From the NCBI GenBank assembly GCA_958439155.1, contig CAUBUJ010000117.1, positions 1 to 5,309 on the forward strand: DNA of 5,309 nucleotides, given 5' to 3'. The translations under genes and the position numbers were made by a program. Shown piece after piece: positions 1 to 5,302 of the stretch. This DNA comes from an uncultured Veillonellaceae bacterium (GTDB taxonomy: Bacteria > Bacillota > Negativicutes > Veillonellales > Dialisteraceae). Under the pieces are notes generated by a model. It saw nothing but the letters and a program-made list of their open reading frames with translations, had not been told where the DNA came from and ran no database searches. Numbering within the stretch: the first letter of the stretch is position 1; every line of letters starts with the position of its first letter.

Positions 1-51
1 GGTATATTTTATATAGAAATTCAACTGTACTTTACATAAGGAGGAAACAAC

Positions 52-588
52 ATGAACAACAAGTCTTTCAAATGGGTTGCTGCTCTCTCCGCAGCTGTCG
101 GTATCTCTCTCTTCGGCGCTGCCGCTTCCTTCGCTGACGCTCCTGTTACAGCAGAAGAAGCCAGAAATATTGCCCTCACCCATGCGGGCGTATCCGCAGA
201 CGGTGCCCGTCATATCAAAGTGCGCAGCGATTACGAACATGGCCGGGAAGTCTATGAAGTAGAATTCTACGCCGGCGGCAATGAATATGATTATGACATT
301 TCCAAAGCGGACGGCGATATTGTGAAGTTCAGCAAAGAACAGCAGCGGGGCCGCCGTCATCACAGCGCGCCTGCCGCAAGAGCGGGAGAAATTTCTCTGG
401 AAGACGCTGCTGCCAAAGCGCTCGCCCGTGTACCTGGAGCGGATCGGTCTGATCTCCGCATCCACCGTGACCGCGATGACGGACGCTACACCTATGAAGG
501 GGATATTTATTACGGCGGGTATGAATACGATTTTGAAATCGACGCTGTCACTGGAGAATTCATCCAGTGGGAAAAAGACAGAGCGTAA
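52..588 (+). CDS. Exported protein with two tandem PepSY domains
   Basis: 178-residue protein starting at ATG 52, with AAGGAGGA at 38-45 and a 6-nt spacer. The N-terminus is a signal peptide: Lys4 and Lys7, a hydrophobic stretch at about 9-25, and a Ser-Phe-Ala cleavage site after residue 28, so the mature protein should lie outside the cytoplasmic membrane (periplasm in a diderm). Two homologous repeats follow. Repeat 1 (about 32-97) starts VTAEEARNIAL and ends in a GGNEYDYDISKADGDIVKF strand pair. Repeat 2 (about 113-177) starts ISLEDAAAKAL and contains GGYEYDFEIDAVTGEFIQW. The helix followed by a Tyr/Asp-rich beta-sheet ending in D-x-x-x-G-x-[IF] is the PepSY pattern. A basic, His/Arg-rich linker (about 98-112) joins them. 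PepSY domains are known as small binding or inhibitory modules associated with peptidases and sensor kinases; the partner of this protein is unknown. It appears monocistronic, closed by the terminator at 605-642. An AT-rich block at 1-16 could hold its -10 box, but the -35 would lie outside the window. Confidence 0.87.
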   Translation: MNNKSFKWVAALSAAVGISLFGAAASFADAPVTAEEARNIALTHAGVSADGARHIKVRSDYEHGREVYEVEFYAGGNEYDYDISKADGDIVKFSKEQQRGRRHHSAPAARAGEISLEDAAAKALARVPGADRSDLRIHRDRDDGRYTYEGDIYYGGYEYDFEIDAVTGEFIQWEKDRA

Positions 589-604
589 CAGGCCGCTGCC
601 GTCC

Positions 605-642
605 AAGTGAGAGGAGCCTATCCGGTTCCCCTCACTTTTTTA
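605..642 (+). terminator. Intrinsic terminator of the PepSY gene
   Basis: The left arm 605-618 pairs with 624-637 around a 5-nt loop (619-623). The stem is 14 bp with one A-C mismatch and one G-U pair, and it runs into a T tract at 636-641. It begins 16 nt after the PepSY stop codon. It faces the tRNA transcript coming from the opposite strand, so both units end in this roughly 140-bp convergent zone. The bases between the two terminators (646-714) show nothing recognisable. Confidence 0.85.
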
Positions 643-714
643 TTTCCCATGCCCTGTTCCCCGGTCTCACCAGTTCCGCTCTGCATAGTTCCTGGAAAAT
701 CCTCTCTTGAAGGC

Positions 715-746
715 AATAAAAAATACCCATCACATTGATGGGTATT
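715..746 (-). terminator. Intrinsic terminator of the tRNA-Ser transcript
   Basis: Read on the minus strand, an 11-bp perfect stem (746-736 with 732-722) closes a 3-nt loop and is followed by a T run (the A tract at 718-723 on the plus strand). It lies 8 nt beyond the CCA end of the tRNA. It probably also ends any transcript reading through from the asparaginase gene. Confidence 0.88.
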
Positions 747-753
747 GCATTTC

Positions 754-845
754 TGGCGGAGAGAGGGGGATTCGAACCCCCGTGACGGTATTCGCCGTCA
801 ACATGATTTCCAATCATGCACCTTCAACCACTCGGACACCTCTCC
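754..845 (-). tRNA. tRNA-Ser (anticodon GGA)
   Basis: 92-nt minus-strand tRNA, including an encoded CCA (754-756) and discriminator G (757). The acceptor stem pairs GGAGAGG (845-839) with TCTCTCC (764-758), with a G-U at the seventh pair. The T arm is GGGGG-TTCGAAT-CCCCC. The anticodon stem CATGA/TCATG (818-814, 806-802) closes a TTGGAAA loop, with anticodon GGA at 811-809, which reads UCC and UCU. The long variable arm, containing TGACGG paired with CCGTCA, is the class II hallmark of serine, leucine and bacterial tyrosine tRNAs; combined with GGA it means serine. The gene stands alone with its own promoter and terminator. Confidence 0.97.
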
Positions 846-907
846 AGATCGTTGATTCTGCCGAACTCTTTATAAGCGGTTCGGTTCCGTATGAATGATA
901 CTTTGAT

Positions 908-936
908 AGTATACCGTCTCTTCCAGATTCTGTCAA
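908..936 (-). promoter_or_regulatory. Sigma-A-type promoter of tRNA-Ser
   Basis: On the minus strand, TTGACA (936-931) and TATACT (913-908) are separated by exactly 17 bp: a perfect -35 and a five-of-six -10. The expected start site is around 901-904, giving a leader of about 56 nt before the mature tRNA that RNase P would remove. The adjacent upstream DNA (937-972) is rich in A tracts on this strand (runs at 941-946, 954-957, 961-966, 969-972), resembling the UP elements of strong stable-RNA promoters. The leader holds a small hairpin, CCGAAC/GTTCGG (884-879 with 866-861). Confidence 0.87.
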
Positions 937-988
937 GGGATTTTTTCCAGATATTTTCTATTTTTTGATTTTCTTCCTTTCAGGGATC

Positions 989-1957
989 TCATTCCTGAAA
1001 GAGCGCTTTCATTTCTTCCCTGCTCTTCCCTGCGCCGAGGCCGAGCATGAGGAGGATCCGCGCTTTCTGCCCGGAGAGATTTCCTCCAAGGATGCACCCT
1101 GCCGCTTCAAGAGAGGCTGCGCCCCCTTCGTAGGCGTAGGCCTTTTCTACACTGCCGTGATGAGTCCGGCTCACAAGGACCACAGTCGTCCCTTCCGCGG
1201 TAAGCCTGTGAATGGCCCTGTCCACGTCACGGGGTACATTGCCGCAGCCGAATCCTTCTACTACGATGCCGTCCGCTCCGGCCGCAAGGGCTGCGTCCAG
1301 AATATCCCCGGACATCCCGGCCGCGCATTTCACAAGCCATACGGAAGGGGCAATGGAAGTATCTGGAAGGTGTGTGACCCGCTCTGTGCGGCGGCCCCAC
1401 CGGATATGATGCTCTCCTGCGATGCCCACAGGGCCCCATCCGGGCGACTGGAATGTATCAAGGCTCACAGCATCTGTCTTTTCCACGTCGCGGGCCGCGT
1501 GGATCTCTCCATTCATGACTACCAGGACGCCCCTCTCTCTGGCGCCGTCGTCTGCGGCGGTGCGAACAGCGTCACGAATATTGGCAGGACCGTCAGCGGA
1601 AAGATCGGAGGCGCCCCGCATGGCACCAGTCATGACCACAGGCTTATCCATGGACAGGGTATGGTCCAGGAAAAAAGCAGTCTCTTCCATCGTATCCGTG
1701 CCGTGAGTGATAACGAAACCGTCCGCTTCCCCTTCCCTCTCACGGATGAAGCGGCTCAGTTTCTGCATACTTTCTACAGTCATAAATTCACTGGGAATGT
1801 TGGAAAACTCTTCCACTACGATCTGTCCAAAGTTTTCAATGCCCGGCGCTGACGCGGCCAGGTCTTTCCCGCTCACTGCCGGAACGAGCCCGCCTGTGGC
1901 TTCATCCATCTTCATGGCAATGGTGCCGCCGGTGGCGATGACCATAATCTTTTTCAT
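989..1957 (-). CDS. L-asparaginase (asparaginase/glutaminase family, cytoplasmic)
   Basis: 322-residue enzyme hydrolysing L-asparagine to aspartate and ammonia. Motif 1, ATGGTIA, is at 8-14 with catalytic Thr12. Motif 2, ITHGTDTMEET, is at 83-93 with the Thr87-Asp88 pair. KPVVMTGAMR is at 105-114, SADGPANIRDAV at 120-131, and Lys160 in ARDVEKT completes the Thr-Lys-Asp triad. The SE dipeptide (Ser56-Glu57) matches the substrate-binding Ser-Gln/Glu position. Length and motifs resemble type II enzymes, but the protein starts directly at MKKIMVIATGG with no signal peptide, so it should be cytoplasmic. The mobile-loop Tyr of E. coli AnsB (Tyr25) has no clear counterpart; the matching stretch reads GGLVPAV. 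Translation starts at ATG 1957 behind AGGAGGT (1968-1962, 4-nt spacer). That site lies directly below a terminator-like hairpin, so the gene probably depends on lysR-side transcription. No U-tract terminator follows the gene. Glutaminase side activity is possible. Confidence 0.95.
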   Translation of the reverse strand: MKKIMVIATGGTIAMKMDEATGGLVPAVSGKDLAASAPGIENFGQIVVEEFSNIPSEFMTVESMQKLSRFIREREGEADGFVITHGTDTMEETAFFLDHTLSMDKPVVMTGAMRGASDLSADGPANIRDAVRTAADDGARERGVLVVMNGEIHAARDVEKTDAVSLDTFQSPGWGPVGIAGEHHIRWGRRTERVTHLPDTSIAPSVWLVKCAAGMSGDILDAALAAGADGIVVEGFGCGNVPRDVDRAIHRLTAEGTTVVLVSRTHHGSVEKAYAYEGGAASLEAAGCILGGNLSGQKARILLMLGLGAGKSREEMKALFQE

Positions 1958-1971
1958 AAGGACCTCCTGTC

Positions 1972-2001
1972 AAAAAAGGAGCCTTTCTGCCGGGCTCCCT
2001 T
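1972..2001 (-). terminator. Terminator/attenuator-like hairpin between lysR and asparaginase
   Basis: On the minus strand, GGAGCC (1998-1993) pairs with GGCTCC (1983-1978) around a 9-nt loop. A G-U and two A-U pairs extend the base, and the stem runs into six T (1977-1972). It starts 19 nt after the lysR stop and would end the lysR transcript. Its T tract ends only 3 nt before the asparaginase ribosome-binding site at 1968-1962, which leaves no room for a promoter between them. It may therefore act as a partial terminator or attenuator for the asparaginase. Confidence 0.8.
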
Positions 2002-2013
2002 ATGATGCATCAT
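2002..2013. repeat. Perfect 12-bp palindrome ATGATGCATCAT
   Basis: The sequence is identical to its reverse complement over 12 bp. It sits in the short lysR-asparaginase gap, between the lysR stop codon and the terminator hairpin. It could be a protein-binding site, for example for the LysR regulator encoded next to it, but LysR sites are usually longer interrupted dyads (T-N11-A). About one such palindrome is expected by chance in a window of this length, so only the location makes it notable. Confidence 0.35.
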
Positions 2014-2019
2014 TCTTTC

Positions 2020-2934
2020 TCAGGTAAAATTGCGGCTGCACGTAGGAAGTTCCGCTTTTTTTCCGGTGAGTTTCTTGTACATTTTGATGAAATCTTCTTT
2101 GTACATGCTCCCTGATTTCCAGAGAAACGTGAAATTATAGAGCGGCTCGAAATGGCGGATCTTCACCCGGCGGAGACGGCCGCTTTCCAATTCTTCCACC
2201 GCTGAGCTTTCATAGAGAAAAGCGAGGCCGCAGTTCCGCATAGCCAGCGCTTTCACGGCGTAAGGCGTCCCTACGATGACATGGCTGTGGAAGGAATCGA
2301 CAGAGAAATTGATCGTCGCCAGCGCTTTGTCCAGGAGTTCCCGGGACCCGGCATTTTTCTCACGGGCAATAATCCGGTGCTGGAACAGTTCTTCCGGCCG
2401 GATCTCATCAGGAATCTCGTAGTCCGGTCCGCAGACGCAGATGAGCCGTTCTGTGGAAAAACGGAGCGTTTCATACCGGGAATGGTCAAAGAAGCCTTCT
2501 ACAATGGCAAAATCAATATTTCCCGCGTCGATATCTTCGAGAAGCTTTGCCGTATCCGCAATATAAATATCTACATTGTACTCGGGATGCTGCCGGAGCA
2601 GTTCTGCCAGCTGGTCCGCAATGAGGTAATCCCCGATGGTATGGGTCGCGCCGAAACAGTACATTTTCCGGTTTGTCTTCATCGCCTGGAGGCGCTGCCG
2701 CAGGATGTGCTCATCATTGTTGATGGTCTGCACCGCGGAAAGCATAAGCTGCCCTTCCCGGGTGAGGTGGAGTTTTTTCCCTTCATACTGGAAAAGTTTC
2801 ACCCCGTAATCTTCTTCGAGGTGATGGATGTGCTGGGATACCGCCGGCTGGGAAATGCCAAGCTCTGCCGCAGCATTGGTGAAATTCATATGCTTGCAGG
2901 CACATAAAAATGTTTTGACACGGAAGTTGAGCAT
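2020..2934 (-). CDS. LysR-family transcriptional regulator
   Basis: 304-residue DNA-binding regulator. Residues 1-62 form the winged helix-turn-helix: FRVKTFLCACKHMNFTNAA, then LGISQPAVSQHIHHLEEDYG (25-44), the classic LysR recognition-helix pattern, and KLF. A linker helix leads to a periplasmic-binding-protein-like effector domain (about 90-290), with an IADTAKLLEDIDAGNIDFAIVEG core and a LICVCGPDYEIPDEI strand typical of the family. The start at ATG 2934 was chosen because AAGGAG (2948-2943) lies 8 nt upstream and because LysR proteins normally begin just before this helix. An in-frame ATG at 3021 would add 29 basic, unconserved residues and has no ribosome-binding site. Its promoter is at 3038-3066 and its terminator at 1972-2001. 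The ligand is not readable from the sequence. The neighbouring asparaginase and TRAP permease suggest an amino acid or carboxylate, and autoregulation is likely for the family. Confidence 0.93.
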   Translation of the reverse strand: MLNFRVKTFLCACKHMNFTNAAAELGISQPAVSQHIHHLEEDYGVKLFQYEGKKLHLTREGQLMLSAVQTINNDEHILRQRLQAMKTNRKMYCFGATHTIGDYLIADQLAELLRQHPEYNVDIYIADTAKLLEDIDAGNIDFAIVEGFFDHSRYETLRFSTERLICVCGPDYEIPDEIRPEELFQHRIIAREKNAGSRELLDKALATINFSVDSFHSHVIVGTPYAVKALAMRNCGLAFLYESSAVEELESGRLRRVKIRHFEPLYNFTFLWKSGSMYKEDFIKMYKKLTGKKAELPTCSRNFT

Positions 2935-3037
2935 GGAAGATTCTCCTTTTCCCCTGGCGAGGCAGATCCCGCCCGGCCGCTTACGCCCTTCCCGCTGGAG
3001 GGCAGTCCTTTTCACAGGCATAAAATATTATTTTTCA

Positions 3038-3066
3038 ATTATAATGTATCCTCATAGGTTTATCAA
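3038..3066 (-). promoter_or_regulatory. Sigma-A-type promoter of lysR
   Basis: On the minus strand, TTGATA (3066-3061) and a perfect TATAAT (3043-3038) are separated by 17 bp. The start site would be near 3031, giving a leader of about 97 nt to ATG 2934. The leader contains a 7-bp GC-rich hairpin (3003-2985) ahead of the ribosome-binding site. The -10 is embedded in the palindrome ATTATAAT (3038-3045), and an AT-rich dyad ATTAT-N9-ATAAT (3027-3045) overlaps it, a possible site for autorepression. Confidence 0.8.
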
Positions 3067-3210
3067 ATTCTTCCCGGAAAGGATGCCCCCTGCCCAAAAA
3101 TGAAGTCCATCAGAAAGGGATGCGTTGGCATACAAATTCCTCGAAACCAGCAGATACACGCAGCCCTCCGCAAGGTCCAGGCAGGTCCCCTCCCTTCTGC
3201 CAAGCCATAT
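3067..3210. other. Non-coding stretch upstream of the lysR promoter; no gene recognised
   Basis: No convincing coding region on either strand: the short frames here lack ribosome-binding sites and resemble no known protein. What can be seen are small dyads, such as ATGC-N4-GCAT at 3120-3131 and GGCAG/CTGCC (3180-3184 with 3197-3201), and a repeated AGGTCC (3173-3178 and 3183-3188). The region lies between the terminator of the TRAP gene and the lysR promoter, so regulator-binding sites would be expected here, but none is identifiable with confidence. Confidence 0.4.
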
Positions 3211-3290
3211 AAAAACGGCCCTCCCTGGAATGGAACCATTTCCGCTGCCATACCAACAGGGGAAACGTTCTTTCAAGGAGAGCCGTCTTT
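3211..3290 (-). terminator. Long-loop, terminator-like structure after the TRAP permease gene
   Basis: ACGGC-C-CTCC (3215-3224) pairs with GGAG-A-GCCGT (3277-3286), with one mismatch. Flanking A/T runs (3211-3213 with 3288-3290) extend the stem. On the minus strand it is followed by a T run from 3215 to 3211, 8 nt downstream of the permease stop codon. The loop is about 52 nt, which is long for an intrinsic terminator, but it contains its own hairpin (3227-3233 with 3236-3243). A T run also follows on the plus strand (3288-3292), so the element could stop transcription from both sides. Confidence 0.55.
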
Positions 3291-3297
3291 TTACTTG

Positions 3298-5232
3298 TTA
3301 TGCCGCGGTGAGACCGTCGTCTTTCTTCGCGGATTTCTTGCGGAAATACTGGAATACGCCGACAGCGGCGAGGATGGCTACGCCAAGGCCGTCGGTCAGG
3401 GTCCCTGGATCGATGAGGCAGATGCCGCCGGCAAAGAGGAAGAGCCGTTCAATCCACCATGCGGGGATCAGGAACTGGCCGATCATGGCAGCACTGATGC
3501 CGACCATACCGATGAGGGCTGTCACGGTGGTAAGCGCCACATCTCCAATGGTGGCGTTAATGCCGAGCATGGCCGGATTCATAACGAACATGTAAGGAAT
3601 AATGAAGGCAGCAATGCCCAGCTTGGACGCGTTCACGCCGGTGCGGAGCGGATTGCCTCCGGAAATGGCAGCGCCCGCAAAGGCCGCGAGAGCTACCGGC
3701 GGGGTAATATCAGCAATGATGCCGAAATAGAATACAAACATATGCGCTGCCAGAATCGGCACGCCCAGAGAAATCAGGGCCGGCGCAGCAATCGTGGAGG
3801 TAATGACATAGTTCGCCGTAGTCGGAACGCCCATGCCGAGGAGGAGGGAGGTAATCATGGTGCAGAAGAGGAGCAAAATGAAGGATCCCGCTGAAATATC
3901 GACGAGAGCGGAAGCAAGCTTCAGGCCTACGCCGGTCTTGGTAACGATGCCAATGATGATGCCCGCTGCGGCGCAGGCAATGAGTACGCCCAGAGCGCCT
4001 CTGGCGCCCTTGATCAGGCCGTCCACAATATCAGCAAAGGTCATGCGCGTATTGGCGCGGAGCATGGCGGTGGCAATGGAAATGACGATACCTGCAAGGG
4101 CTGCTTTCATCGGGGTATAGCCGGAAGAAAGGAGACCGATAATGGCAATCAGAGGAATCGCCAGGTGGCCTTCTTCTTTCATAATCTGTCCGACCGGGGG
4201 CAGAAGATGACGCGGCGTGCCTTTCAGGTTTTTACGTTTCGCTTCAAAATGAACGCCTAGGAAGACGCCGATGAAGTAGAGAATGGCCGGCACAACGGCA
4301 GCTTTCACTACTTCCATATAAGGAATGCCTACAAATTCCGCCATCAGGAAGGCCGCGGCACCCATGATCGGAGGCATGAGCTGGCCCCCGGTAGAGGCGG
4401 CCGCTTCTACGGCGCCGGCAAAGTTCTTGCTGTAACCGAGCTTTTTCATCATCGGAATGGTGAAAGCGCCGGAACCAACCACGTTTGCCACGGAGCTGCC
4501 GGAAATAGTCCCTTCCAGAGCACTGGAGAGAACCGCTACTTTCGCAGGACCGCCGGAAGCCCAGCCGGCGATGGCGTTGGCAATATCAATGAAGAATTTC
4601 CCCAGACCTGTCTTTTCGAGATAGGCCCCGAAGAGAATGAAGAGGAAAATGAAGGACGCAGACACGCCGAGAGGAATGCCGAAAACGCCTTCCGTCGTAA
4701 AGAAGAGGTGGCCCACCATCTGCGCCAGAGTCAGGCCCCGGTGTGCCAGCGGTCCCGGCAGGTACGGTCCAAGGAAGCCGTAAGCGATAAAGCCAAGCAC
4801 GACGATGACGATCGGAAGACCCACAATGCGCCGCGCCGCTTCAATGACCATAATAATGCCGAGAGCGCCGATCACTTCATCAGCAGGGGTCACGGTTCCC
4901 GCGCGAAGAATGAGCTGCTGGTAATTAAGCAGGATATACACCGGCGGAATCATCGCCACGATAGCGAGGAACAGATCAAGAGGATGGACCCTCCCGCCCT
5001 TCACCCAGGACCGCTTGGTCGGACAGAGCAGGTAGACCAGAGAAATGCCGAAAGACAGATGAATGGCCCGCTGGATCATGGCGTCCATCAGTCCGAAGAA
5101 TCCTGTATAAATCTGGAACAGGGAGAAGCAGATGCAGATCAGCGCAATCCCTTTCGCCCAGATGCCGCCGTACTCGACGGTATTGGATTCCTTGTCAAGT
5201 TTCTTCAGCTTTTCTTCCAGTTTCTTGTCCAT
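3298..5232 (-). CDS. TRAP transporter permease, fused DctQ-DctM type
   Basis: 644-residue multi-spanning inner-membrane protein, the permease of a tripartite ATP-independent periplasmic transporter that imports organic acids or amino acids using an ion gradient. After a charged cytoplasmic start (MDKKLEEKLKKLDKESN), about four N-terminal helices (roughly 26-140) match the small DctQ subunit. The rest is the DctM-like channel, with EGTISGSSVANVVGSGAF at 240-257, STGGQLMPPIMGAAAF at 280-295, GMGVPTTANYV at 466-476 and IADITPPVALAAFAGAA at 506-522. These are hallmarks of the TRAP fused-permease family, whose usual partners are TAXI-type solute-binding proteins. The length is normal, so the gene looks intact. 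Start choice: ATG 5232 follows GGAGGGAGGT (5245-5236). Upstream in-frame alternatives are TTG 5289, 8 nt after AGGAG, and GTG 5298, which overlaps that AGGAG and is unlikely; they would add up to 22 residues. The binding protein is not in the window and the substrate is unknown. Confidence 0.93.
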   Translation of the reverse strand: MDKKLEEKLKKLDKESNTVEYGGIWAKGIALICICFSLFQIYTGFFGLMDAMIQRAIHLSFGISLVYLLCPTKRSWVKGGRVHPLDLFLAIVAMIPPVYILLNYQQLILRAGTVTPADEVIGALGIIMVIEAARRIVGLPIVIVVLGFIAYGFLGPYLPGPLAHRGLTLAQMVGHLFFTTEGVFGIPLGVSASFIFLFILFGAYLEKTGLGKFFIDIANAIAGWASGGPAKVAVLSSALEGTISGSSVANVVGSGAFTIPMMKKLGYSKNFAGAVEAAASTGGQLMPPIMGAAAFLMAEFVGIPYMEVVKAAVVPAILYFIGVFLGVHFEAKRKNLKGTPRHLLPPVGQIMKEEGHLAIPLIAIIGLLSSGYTPMKAALAGIVISIATAMLRANTRMTFADIVDGLIKGARGALGVLIACAAAGIIIGIVTKTGVGLKLASALVDISAGSFILLLFCTMITSLLLGMGVPTTANYVITSTIAAPALISLGVPILAAHMFVFYFGIIADITPPVALAAFAGAAISGGNPLRTGVNASKLGIAAFIIPYMFVMNPAMLGINATIGDVALTTVTALIGMVGISAAMIGQFLIPAWWIERLFLFAGGICLIDPGTLTDGLGVAILAAVGVFQYFRKKSAKKDDGLTAA

Positions 5233-5235
5233 CGC

Positions 5236-5302
5236 ACCTCCCTCCGGCTGTTCTGGAGCGGGCGCTCCGTTTTTCTTTACATCATCCAATGGTATCACTC
5301 CT
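5236..5302 (-). promoter_or_regulatory. Tandem ribosome-binding sites at the TRAP permease start
   Basis: Two Shine-Dalgarno sequences lie in a row on the minus strand. AGGAG (5302-5298) is 8 nt before an in-frame TTG (5289) and 12 nt before an out-of-frame ATG-ATG-TAA (5285-5277). GGAGGGAGGT (5245-5236) is next to ATG 5232. The second is the stronger site with a standard start codon. The first could give a slightly longer permease, or serve a two-codon upstream frame. Confidence 0.55.

Noticed and set aside
632..817. Minus-strand 61-codon frame running through the tRNA and its terminator
   Set aside because: It is partly a translation of the tRNA gene, so it is not a protein gene.
977..1001. 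Hairpin at the end of the asparaginase gene as an intrinsic terminator
   Set aside because: The stem is good but no T tract follows on either strand.
965..1852. Long plus-strand reading frame opposite the asparaginase gene (295 codons)
   Set aside because: It lies entirely on the antisense strand of a clearly conserved gene, has no ribosome-binding site and resembles no protein family; it reflects the codon bias of the real gene.
2281..2907. Plus-strand reading frame of 208 codons opposite lysR
   Set aside because: Antisense to a strong LysR match, with no start signals of its own.
2935..3021. N-terminal extension of the LysR protein from ATG 3021
   Set aside because: It has no ribosome-binding site and the 29 added residues are not LysR-like, whereas ATG 2934 has a good site and fits the family start.
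3052..3276. Small minus-strand frames (62-74 codons) between the permease and lysR
   Set aside because: They use weak or unsupported starts, overlap the lysR promoter and the terminator structure, and match no recognisable protein.
3211..3295. T-box riboswitch reading on the plus strand (a TGGAACCA core ahead of a terminator)
   Set aside because: The conserved T-box sequence is incomplete, no Stem I specifier features were seen, and the downstream plus strand is antisense to the permease, with no gene to regulate.
3100..3894. Plus-strand reading frame of 264 codons covering the intergenic region and the end of the TRAP gene
   Set aside because: Most of it is antisense to conserved permease motifs and the composition (His/Asn/Gly/Arg-rich) is typical of a reverse-strand shadow. 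No ribosome-binding site precedes the start.
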